This document shows positions 33,755 to 39,664 of a stretch of DNA of 39,664 nucleotides, one piece after another; within the stretch, counting starts at the first letter, position 1, and every line of letters starts with the position of its first letter. The translations under genes were made by a program, and so were the position numbers. The stretch spans positions 1 through 39,664 of the forward strand of contig NZ_CAMXYR010000008.1 of NCBI RefSeq assembly GCF_947253225.1, read 5' to 3'. A model generated the notes under the pieces. The model searched no databases. It saw nothing but the letters and a program-made list of their open reading frames with translations, and was not told where the DNA came from. Origin of the DNA: an uncultured Anaerococcus sp. (lineage in GTDB: Bacteria > Bacillota > Clostridia > Tissierellales > Peptoniphilaceae).

Positions 33755-34426
33755 ATGCTAGTAGTTGACAGAGATGAAATAAGACGAATTGACACCTACG
33801 CCATAAATGTTCTGCAAGTTCCAGCCCTTTGTCTGGTAGAAAGAGCTGGTCTTGCCATCATGAAAAACATAAATTTAGATGTAAGAACGAGCTTTGCCAT
33901 AGTAGTTGGATGTGGAAACAATGGGGCAGATGGTCTCGCCCTTGCAAGAAACCTCCTAGCTAGGGATATGTATGTAGAGATTTATATAGTTGGCGATGCC
34001 CAAAAGGCAAGTCCCGAATTTATCGCAAACTATAGGTCCTTAGTCAAACTCACCGACAAAATTTTTCCAGTAATAACCATAGAAGATATCAACCAAATGG
34101 AGAAAAATCTTGGAGAAGTATCGACAATTGTTGAAGGTATTTTTGGAACTGGTATAAATAGGTCAATTCAAGGGGTGGAGGCCTTTGTCATATCCCTAAT
34201 AAATAGGACTATGAAATATACCATTTCAATCGACCTTCCATCAGGTCTTGATGCGACAACAGGCAAACAATGGGGCGAGATAATTGATAGCGACCTTATA
34301 GTGAGTATGCAAGTTATGAAAAAGGGAGTCTATCAAATCAAAAGACTGAGAGATAAGTGCCTGGTAGAAGATATAGGCATCCCCAAAAAGGCGATAAGAG
34401 CTGTCCTAGGCAAGGAAGCCATTTAA
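33755..34426 (+). CDS. nnrE: NAD(P)H-hydrate epimerase, stand-alone YjeF N-terminal domain
   Basis: NnrE converts R-NAD(P)HX to the S form for repair of damaged nicotinamide cofactors. The 223-aa product covers the YjeF_N fold only. It has the start EIRRIDTYAI, the GCGNNGADGLALAR motif, VEGIFGTGINR and the SIDLPSGLDATTG motif. The bacterial protein is usually fused to the ADP/ATP-dependent dehydratase (NnrD) as a ~500-aa protein, and here that half is missing and not encoded next door. It follows dnaI by three bases. Confidence 0.92.
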   Translation: MLVVDRDEIRRIDTYAINVLQVPALCLVERAGLAIMKNINLDVRTSFAIVVGCGNNGADGLALARNLLARDMYVEIYIVGDAQKASPEFIANYRSLVKLTDKIFPVITIEDINQMEKNLGEVSTIVEGIFGTGINRSIQGVEAFVISLINRTMKYTISIDLPSGLDATTGKQWGEIIDSDLIVSMQVMKKGVYQIKRLRDKCLVEDIGIPKKAIRAVLGKEAI

Positions 34427-34448
34427 GGCTTTAAGAAAATCCTAGTTT

Positions 34449-34691
34449 ATGAAAAGAGAAATATTAGTCTACCTACTCACAATAAATATTCTAGCTATAT
34501 TTTTAACAACCTATGATAAAATCGCCAGTAAGAAATTTAGGAGAAAAAGGATTAGGGAAAATGTCCTCCTCCTTGTCGGAATTCTCGGAGCATCCCTTAG
34601 TATGTATCTCACCATGCATCTAATCCACCACAAGACCAAGCACAAAAAGTTTATGCTAGGACTACCACTAATCATAATAATCCATGTATAG
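34449..34691 (+). CDS. DUF1294 small membrane protein
   Basis: This 80-aa protein has two or three hydrophobic segments (about 5-22, 40-60 and 68-80) and the DUF1294 features: an early aspartate-lysine pair (TYDKIASKK), a basic RKRIRE and HHKTKHKKFMLGLPLI. The function of the family is unknown. It is the last gene before the terminator. Its ribosome site is weak, so coupling to nnrE (22-bp gap) is unlikely. Confidence 0.85.
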   Translation: MKREILVYLLTINILAIFLTTYDKIASKKFRRKRIRENVLLLVGILGASLSMYLTMHLIHHKTKHKKFMLGLPLIIIIHV

Positions 34692-34750
34692 CATTATTCT
34701 TAATTTTTAAAAACTACTTATCAACCAAATGTATCTAAAAATTTTAAATC

Positions 34751-34777
34751 AAAAAAAGACGAGCTAGCTCGTCTTTT
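34751..34777. terminator. Bidirectional terminator between DUF1294 and coaX
   Basis: A perfect palindromic stem AAAAGACGAG / CTCGTCTTTT with a CTAG centre (34754-34777). A and T runs allow it to stop the plus-strand operon and the minus-strand panT-coaX operon. Confidence 0.9.
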
Positions 34778-34780
34778 AAC

Positions 34781-35566
34781 TTATCTATTTTTAATCCTCG
34801 TATTCAAATCATAAATTTCTTTAAGACCCAACAGTCCCAAATGGGGGATAGGTTGGGTTTTGAATTTTAAATCATCGAGCAGATGAGAAAATTCTCCACA
34901 GGTTATTATCCTTGTGCTTTCAGAGTTAAGGTCATTTTGCTTGATGATTTCTTCGACTATGGCAGAGATTGCCTTTTGGTAGGCGAAATATATGCCACTT
35001 TGCATAGCACTTGTTGTGCTAGTTCCGAGAATTTGCTTGGACTTTTGGATTTCTACTTGGTAGAGTTTGGCACTTTCTCTGGCTAGGGATTCTTGGAAGA
35101 GCTTTGCCCCTGGCATGATAATTCCACCCTTAAATTCTTTTTTGCTATTGATATAGTCGATAGTTGTTATAGCAGAAGCCGAGATTATTATTATATCTCC
35201 TTCGGCAAATTTTTTGCCTGCCACAGCCCTTATTATCCTATCACTTCCCACGTCCTTGGGATTATCGTATTTGATATTTATGCCAATCTTTAGCCCTGGC
35301 GAAATAAAATATGGGTCTTTACCAGAAATCAGATTTGCTACTTGCCTGTAAGTTTCATCAAGTTCTGGAACGACTGATGAAATTATCACTTCGTCAATAG
35401 CACTTGGACTGAGCTTGGCCTCTCTTATTAAAGACTTGATTATGAGGGCAAGCTCATTGGCTGACCTGTCTTTATTACTAGCTAGACAAAAGTTCGCCAC
35501 AAAGTCGTCTTTATCAAAGACTCCGAAGGTCGTTTGCCTATTTTCTATATCAATTGCTAGAAGCAT
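34781..35566 (-). CDS. coaX: Type III pantothenate kinase homologue (CoaX), ATP-site motifs altered
   Basis: CoaX normally phosphorylates pantothenate in the first step of CoA synthesis. The 261-aa product aligns end to end with CoaX. It keeps D6, the PKDVGSDR block with base D109, GGIIMPG and TSAMQSG, which build the pantothenate side and dimer interface. The three ATP-site motifs of the ASKHA fold differ. PHOSPHATE-1 'DxGNT' reads DIENR, PHOSPHATE-2 'DFGTAT' reads SASAIT (129-134), and the ADENOSINE 'TGG' reads CGE (223-225). It is probably inactive as a kinase or uses ATP in a very different way. The reading frame is intact, so this is not a simple pseudogene. The start is two bases after the panT stop, with AAGGAG. 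A catalytic CoaA/CoaX may exist elsewhere. Confidence 0.88.
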   Translation of the reverse strand: MLLAIDIENRQTTFGVFDKDDFVANFCLASNKDRSANELALIIKSLIREAKLSPSAIDEVIISSVVPELDETYRQVANLISGKDPYFISPGLKIGINIKYDNPKDVGSDRIIRAVAGKKFAEGDIIIISASAITTIDYINSKKEFKGGIIMPGAKLFQESLARESAKLYQVEIQKSKQILGTSTTSAMQSGIYFAYQKAISAIVEEIIKQNDLNSESTRIITCGEFSHLLDDLKFKTQPIPHLGLLGLKEIYDLNTRIKNR

Positions 35567-35568
35567 TT

Positions 35569-36318
35569 TTATCTCCTTGATGATTTGATAGCTTTTATAA
35601 CAGCTGTAGAAAGGATAACTGAAAGGATTGCTTCAGGAATACCACTTGTGATTGTTACACCGAGGATGGCAGATCTTGCACTATCCATAGGAATACCTAA
35701 CGTTGTTACATATATTTCAGCATAAATTAGATAAATTCCACCCAAAACTAGGATTGTGTTGGTCATTGATCCAACGAAAGCTCCAATAGCTATTGGGAAA
35801 TCTCCTTTGGAAGATTTTTGCGAATATATAAATAAGCCAATAACAACAAGGAGCAAGACTCCTACAAAAATTATGTTCATAGTTGACTTACCTGCCCTTA
35901 TATTTTTGATAAGTAGGTAAACTAGGGCGATGGATATAGCAAACCACAAAACTTTTGCAAGTCCCTTTAGCTTATCACTATTTATCTTTGTACAAGCCCT
36001 GTAGGCATAGTAAGATGTGATTCCAATTAAAATTCTTGGAAGAACTGAAATGATTGGGTTGTAAAAAACAAAGGACACTGGACTAGGGTTTCTTATAAGA
36101 GCATTTAACAAAGAAGAAACACCAAATATAAGTCCAACTAAGGCACCTACAAGAGGACCTTCCGCAATAGCTCCGATAATAACAGGAATGTGCATGGTTG
36201 TCGCATTGATAAGCCCAAGTGGGATAAGACCGAGTGGAGTCAGACTAAGCACGATGGTAATAGCACCGAGCATGGCTGACGTAACAAGCTTTCTACTACT
36301 GATTGTTCGTTTATTCAT
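35569..36318 (-). CDS. panT: ECF transporter S component, probable pantothenate permease
   Basis: This 249-aa integral membrane protein shows the substrate-binding-subunit pattern of energy-coupling-factor importers. It opens with a basic N-terminus and a motif TTMHIPVIIGAIAEGPLVGA, with about six to seven hydrophobic helices in all. The second half carries an extra pair of helices (about 125-165). This arrangement and the adjacent coaX suggest a pantothenate S component (PanT-like) that would use shared EcfA/EcfT modules encoded elsewhere. Substrate assignment is inference from synteny. GGAGG precedes the ATG. Its leader is about 130 nt long. Confidence 0.8.
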   Translation of the reverse strand: MNKRTISSRKLVTSAMLGAITIVLSLTPLGLIPLGLINATTMHIPVIIGAIAEGPLVGALVGLIFGVSSLLNALIRNPSPVSFVFYNPIISVLPRILIGITSYYAYRACTKINSDKLKGLAKVLWFAISIALVYLLIKNIRAGKSTMNIIFVGVLLLVVIGLFIYSQKSSKGDFPIAIGAFVGSMTNTILVLGGIYLIYAEIYVTTLGIPMDSARSAILGVTITSGIPEAILSVILSTAVIKAIKSSRR

Positions 36319-36328
36319 AATTACCTCC

Positions 36329-36371
36329 TGATACGGTTCTCTAGGATACCGTTCTTTGCATCAAATGATGC
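36329..36371 (-). promoter_or_regulatory. Structured leader of panT-coaX: two hairpins before the RBS
   Basis: Reading the minus strand toward panT there is a palindrome, GCATCATTTGATGC (36371-36358). After it ACGGT and ACCGT can pair around a 10-nt loop that contains TCCT, directly before AGGAGG. The TCCT could instead pair with the AGGA of the ribosome site. This would give two exclusive structures, but pairing was judged only by eye. No known riboswitch class was recognised. Confidence 0.4.
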
Positions 36372-36454
36372 TTGAAACATATTTTTATCTACAAATCTAA
36401 TCCAGTATCTCCAAAATTTGTGAAATCAGGACTATAAATTCATAGACAATTAAA

Positions 36455-36483
36455 ATTATAACTAAATTTCCCCCATAAGTAAA
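36455..36483 (-). promoter_or_regulatory. Promoter of panT-coaX
   Basis: On the minus strand TTTACT (36483-36478) and TATAAT (36460-36455) are 17 nt apart. A start near 36448 leaves a leader of about 130 nt. The -35 lies in the T-rich tail of the preceding terminator. Confidence 0.7.
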
Positions 36484-36515
36484 GAAAAACTTCCCCAAGC
36501 TTTCGCCCGAGGAAG
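36484..36515 (-). terminator. Terminator of the acyltransferase gene
   Basis: On the minus strand CTTCCTCGGGC pairs with GCTTGGGGAAG (11 pairs, three wobbles) around a GAAA tetraloop, followed by TTTTTCTTT. It ends where the panT promoter begins. Confidence 0.85.
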
Positions 36516-36520
36516 GTGAT

Positions 36521-38371
36521 TTATGGAAGGACCTTATTTACATTCAATATTTTTCTACAAACTAGTTTGGCAAAGTCCTCACTTCCTTCAACATTCGGAT
36601 GAACTTTGTCAACTGCCAAGAGATTTTCTTTGTCCTTAATAAAAGCTCTCCAGTCAACCAAGTGAGCCTTAGGATTTTTGTCTGTAAAGTCCTTAATCTG
36701 CTCGTTGACTTGGTCCATATAGGATTGGAGGTGGCTAGTATTTACAAAATACACATCTCTGCCATCTGCTTCATCGACAATAGCCTGCATATCGTCAGTT
36801 GACTTGAACCCATTAGAACCGAGAACAACAAGGATAATATCGTTGAGTCCGTTGACTGCCTTGACATTATTGAGGGTGTCGGGACCATCCCACATATTTC
36901 TACCCACAAGTCCATCGAGGTAGAGGTTAGGGACAAAGGCTCTTAGGTAGGAATCAATATTTATAAGAACCGAATCACCGATAGCAGTTATGGATAAATT
37001 CTTTAGATATTCTTTCTCCTTGTCGGTAAAGGTAAAATCATCGTAGGCTTTTTCTGTAAACTTCCCATCATTGTTTTTAACTTCTTTCTTAGCCTCAACC
37101 TTTGGAGGTTCTGCTTTTTGGGGAAGGCTCTGAGCATTTTTCTTGGCTTGTTCGTTTCTCTTCTTGATTTCCTCCTCATTTTTGGCAAATTGTTTCTTGA
37201 ACTCTTCCATCTGAGCCTCTTTCTTATTACCAATTATGAGGGAAGTTGCATTCAAAATACCAACAAGGGCAAGGGCAAAAGCCAACTTCCTAACCACGAA
37301 TGCCTTCTTCATCCTCCTTAGGCTGTAAGAAATCTCAGCTAGGACAACCAAACTAAAAACTTCCACCAAGTAGAAAATTGTCTTTGAAGAAATCTTGTTT
37401 CTAAAGAGGTAGACCATAAAAATTTGGACTATATATTGCCACAAGTAGTAGTAGTAGGACCTATCTCCCAACCAAATCAGAAACCTAAATATAGGATTTT
37501 GGTTCCTATATCTGATAGGATTTTCAACTTCGGACTTATAAATCAAGGTCAAAAATAGGCAAACAAGAACCTGGTAGACTAGGAAAAAAGTCCTATAAAC
37601 CCACAAGTTCTTTCCATCTATGAAGAAAAAGGGAAGGACAATGGCGATTAAAAGTGCCAAACAAGTTTTTTTCCTAGGAAGTCTATCGATAAGATCTCCC
37701 CATTTTTCATAGGCGAGATAGGTTACTGACCCCAAGAAAAATGCACTAAGCCTTACATCAGTCCCATAATATATCCTAATCACACTAGCTTTAGTAAAGG
37801 ATAGGTAGTAGCTAAGAATGATTGATAAGAGACTAAGACCTAAAAATATATAAAGCCTAGCCCCATTTAGCCTAAACTTATTAATAAGATAATCCGCACC
37901 ATAATATATTACAATATATTGGAGGTAGACTGCTATATACCAGAGGTGGGTAAAGAGATTAAAATTCCCCGACCTATCAAAATATGAAATTCCCTTAACG
38001 ATCGCCCTGATATTTTCGTAGGCAAACATGGTAGCAAGCGAGCTTCTCACACTATCATCAAAAATATCCCTAGCAAAAATCAAGGAAATAAAAAGGGAGA
38101 TGGCGATAATAGACCACATAGGAGAAATTATCTTGAATATTCTTTTTTTGATTCTATCTATAAAATATCTAAATTCAACTAGGTCATAAGTCCTTGTCGA
38201 CGATTTGGCAAGGAAAAATCCAGATATAATCATAAAGATTATAACACCTAAAAATCCACCAGGCAGCTTGTGGCTAAATAAGTGGTAGGTAGAAACTGCC
38301 AACAAACTCACTGCTTTGAGCATGGTAACATAATTGAACTTTACTTTTTTTACTTTTCTATTTTTCATCAT
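36521..38371 (-). CDS. OatA-like acyltransferase-3 / SGNH fusion (cell-wall O-acetyltransferase type)
   Basis: The 616-aa product joins an N-terminal acyltransferase_3 domain of about ten membrane helices (residues 15-365) to a charged linker rich in Lys, Glu and Ala (about 370-430) and an extracytoplasmic SGNH-like esterase domain. The catalytic elements are GDSVL, the Gly/Asn blocks GLVGRN and VLGSNG, and the final D-K-V-H-P. This architecture is that of peptidoglycan O-acetyltransferase OatA, though related proteins acetylate teichoic acids or other glycans. I chose ATG 38371. A start near 38389 predicted from the promoter leaves ATG 38383 almost leaderless, whereas AGGATGG (38388-38382) suits 38371. 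It is monocistronic. Confidence 0.9.
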   Translation of the reverse strand: MMKNRKVKKVKFNYVTMLKAVSLLAVSTYHLFSHKLPGGFLGVIIFMIISGFFLAKSSTRTYDLVEFRYFIDRIKKRIFKIISPMWSIIAISLFISLIFARDIFDDSVRSSLATMFAYENIRAIVKGISYFDRSGNFNLFTHLWYIAVYLQYIVIYYGADYLINKFRLNGARLYIFLGLSLLSIILSYYLSFTKASVIRIYYGTDVRLSAFFLGSVTYLAYEKWGDLIDRLPRKKTCLALLIAIVLPFFFIDGKNLWVYRTFFLVYQVLVCLFLTLIYKSEVENPIRYRNQNPIFRFLIWLGDRSYYYYLWQYIVQIFMVYLFRNKISSKTIFYLVEVFSLVVLAEISYSLRRMKKAFVVRKLAFALALVGILNATSLIIGNKKEAQMEEFKKQFAKNEEEIKKRNEQAKKNAQSLPQKAEPPKVEAKKEVKNNDGKFTEKAYDDFTFTDKEKEYLKNLSITAIGDSVLINIDSYLRAFVPNLYLDGLVGRNMWDGPDTLNNVKAVNGLNDIILVVLGSNGFKSTDDMQAIVDEADGRDVYFVNTSHLQSYMDQVNEQIKDFTDKNPKAHLVDWRAFIKDKENLLAVDKVHPNVEGSEDFAKLVCRKILNVNKVLP

Positions 38372-38395
38372 TATTTCATCCATCCTAACCTAATT

Positions 38396-38404
38396 ATTAT
38401 AGCA
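38396..38404 (-). promoter_or_regulatory. Extended -10 promoter of the acyltransferase gene
   Basis: The minus strand reads TGCTATAAT from 38404 to 38396, a perfect extended -10. It is divergent from the serS promoter, with about 40 bp between the elements. Confidence 0.7.
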
Positions 38405-38438
38405 CAACGACCTTAAATTTGCATATAATATCTCGGTC

Positions 38439-38466
38439 TTGAGAAAAAAATTATTTAATGTATAAT
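38439..38466 (+). promoter_or_regulatory. Promoter of the serS T-box transcript
   Basis: TTGAGA (38439-38444, five of six) and TATAAT (38461-38466) are 16 nt apart. The predicted start is near 38473. Confidence 0.85.
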
Positions 38467-38472
38467 AAATAT

Positions 38473-38660
38473 AAATTTAATAGTGCATTGATAAGCCCTA
38501 GTAACTAGGAAAGGCATATAGAGAGGAGATGGATGGTGAAAATCTCTTGCAAGGAACTAGTGAATCTAGCTTTGAGCATATATATTAATTAAGGCAAAGT
38601 AATTTGTATAATTTGGGTGGCACCACGAGACCTTCGTCCCAATTGGGCGGGTCTTTTTTT
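38473..38660 (+). promoter_or_regulatory. T-box riboswitch leader of serS
   Basis: The conserved T-box sequence GGGTGGCACCACG lies at 38615-38627, where the antiterminator captures an uncharged tRNA acceptor end. Upstream is a Stem I-like region with AGTAACTAGG, the GGTGAAAATCTCT apical strand and a GAATCTAGCTTTGAGC segment. In it AGC at 38568-38570 is the best candidate serine specifier; TCT at 38565 is an alternative. The attenuator hairpin (38628-38654) and T run follow. Low charged tRNA-Ser would favour read-through into serS. Confidence 0.92.
38628..38660 (+). terminator. T-box regulated terminator before serS
   Basis: AGACC...CG.CCC pairs with GGGCGGGTCT around an AATT loop with small bulges, followed by seven T's. 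It overlaps the T-box sequence and so competes with the antiterminator. Confidence 0.88.
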
Positions 38661-38682
38661 ATTGGAAAAAGGAGAAATAATT

Positions 38683-39664
38683 ATGATTGATATTAAATTG
38701 CTTAGAGAAAATCCAGAATTGGTTAAAGAAAACATTAAGAAAAAATTCCAAGAAGAAAAACTTAAACTTGTTGATGAAGTCTTAGACCTTGACGAGAAAC
38801 TTAGATCCTTCAAAACTGAAGGAGACAATCTAAGAAGCCAAAGAAACAAGACCAGCAAGGAAATAGGAGCCCTTATGGGTCAAGGCAAGAAGGAAGCTGC
38901 CGAAGAAGCCAAGAAGTTGGTAAAAGAAATAAACGATAAGCTCCTCCATATAGAAGCTCAAACAGAAGAATTTGCCCAAGAAGTCAAAAAAAGAATGCAA
39001 GTCATTCCTCAAATAATTGACGATACTGTCCCAATAGGCAAAGACGATACAGAAAATGTCGAAATCGAAAAATTTGGTGAACCTCTTGTACCTGACTACG
39101 AAATCCCTTACCACATAGACATCATGGAATCCTTTGATGGAGTTGACCTTGATGCCGCAAGAGAAACATCTGGGGCAGGCTTCTACTACCTAAGAGGAGA
39201 TATAGCAAGACTACACTCAGCCATCCTATCTTATGCGAGAGACTTCATGATAGACAGGGGCTACACCTACTACATCCCACCATTTATGATAAGATCTGAC
39301 GTAGTTACAGGCGTAATGAGCTTTGCTGAAATGGAAGATATGATGTATAAAATTGAGGGCGAAGACCTATACCTAATCGGAACAAGCGAACATTCCATGA
39401 TTGGTAAATTCATCAACACCATAACAGAAGAAGAAAAAATGCCTCTCAAGATGACATCCTACTCACCATGCTTTAGAAAAGAAGTTGGAGCTCATGGTAT
39501 CGAAGAAAGGGGAGTTTATAGAATCCACCAATTTGAAAAACAAGAAATGGTAATAATTTGTAAACCAGAAGACTCAAAGACCCTCTACAATGAACTATGG
39601 AAAAACACTGTAGACTTCTTTAGAAGCCTAGAAATCCCAGTAAGAACTCTCGAATGTTGCTCAG
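38683..39664 (+). CDS. serS: Seryl-tRNA synthetase, 5' part (runs off the window)
   Basis: SerRS charges tRNA-Ser. About 327 codons are present and the frame is open to the last base, so the 3' end lies outside. The N-terminal coiled coil that contacts the tRNA long arm spans about residues 25-105. The class II core follows, with ETSGAGFYYLRGDIARL, YLIGTSEHSMIG and the motif 2 region FRKEVGAHGIEERG...HQFEKQE. It belongs to the variant class with 'LIGTSEH' in place of the common 'LIPTAEV'. GGAG precedes the ATG at 38671-38674. Expression is controlled by the T-box leader. Confidence 0.96.
   Translation, partial: MIDIKLLRENPELVKENIKKKFQEEKLKLVDEVLDLDEKLRSFKTEGDNLRSQRNKTSKEIGALMGQGKKEAAEEAKKLVKEINDKLLHIEAQTEEFAQEVKKRMQVIPQIIDDTVPIGKDDTENVEIEKFGEPLVPDYEIPYHIDIMESFDGVDLDAARETSGAGFYYLRGDIARLHSAILSYARDFMIDRGYTYYIPPFMIRSDVVTGVMSFAEMEDMMYKIEGEDLYLIGTSEHSMIGKFINTITEEEKMPLKMTSYSPCFRKEVGAHGIEERGVYRIHQFEKQEMVIICKPEDSKTLYNELWKNTVDFFRSLEIPVRTLECCS

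Noticed and set aside
34754..34777. Perfect palindrome around CTAG considered as an operator
   Set aside because: It lies between two convergent gene ends with A and T tracts, which fits a bidirectional terminator.
1..39664. CRISPR arrays, IS elements, prophage genes, attachment sites, restriction-modification or toxin-antitoxin pairs
   Set aside because: No repeat-spacer pattern, transposase, integrase or paired toxin-antitoxin ORFs were seen. The region reads as core chromosome throughout.

Overview
The window is 39.7 kb of AT-rich chromosomal DNA from a low-GC Gram-positive bacterium. It has strong AGGAGG-type ribosome sites, TTGACA/TATAAT promoters, many 1-20 nt gene overlaps, a T-box leader and classic Firmicutes gene clusters. 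Gene content (DUF1846 protein, the 'LIGTSEH' class of seryl-tRNA synthetase, an ECF pantothenate permease beside coaX) suggests an anaerobic Clostridia/Tissierellia relative, perhaps Anaerococcus- or Peptoniphilus-like. That placement is inference and was not tested by any search. Nearly everything is core genome. I saw no insertion sequence, prophage, CRISPR array or rRNA.

Layout, left to right. (1) 71-1339: an HtrA-type membrane protease with its own terminator. (2) 1398-5188: the ylxM-ffh-rpsP-khpA-rimM-trmD-rplS operon (SRP, ribosome assembly, tRNA methylation), led by a consensus promoter and a leader hairpin. (3) 5188-6976: a two-gene cassette, a 40-residue cysteine-rich peptide and an ABC exporter, bounded by terminators. 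(4) 7220-12236: rbgA-rnhB-yraN-dprA-topA (ribosome biogenesis and DNA processing). (5) 12243-16468: mscL (-), a NUDIX hydrolase, a degenerate nucleotidyltransferase, a D,D-carboxypeptidase, tRNA-Arg(CCT), tadA and a VOC protein (-). (6) 16579-21640: a 2-hydroxyacid dehydrogenase, udk, glgB, a UPF0158-like protein and an ApbE lipoprotein in one tight run, followed by a MalY/PatB-type aminotransferase and DUF1846. (7) 24462-26597 (-): a large cytosolic metallophosphoesterase. (8) 26833-34776: yybS-gdpP-rplI-dnaB-GNAT-dnaD-dnaI-nnrE-DUF1294, combining c-di-AMP turnover, ribosomal protein bL9 and the replicative helicase with its loader. (9) 34781-38371 (-): panT-coaX and an OatA-like acyltransferase. 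(10) 38439-end: a T-box leader and the 5' two-thirds or so of serS.

The most unusual items are these. The Cys-rich micro-ORF plus ABC exporter cassette sits between two housekeeping operons and looks like an undescribed exported-peptide or metal-binding-peptide unit. The coaX product keeps its pantothenate-side residues but has lost the residues of all three ATP-binding motifs, and its operon has a roughly 130-nt structured leader. Together these raise the possibility of a pantothenate-sensing pseudokinase rather than an enzyme. A second probable pseudo-enzyme, an ANT(6)/AadE-like protein without its catalytic motif, lies at 13342-14172.
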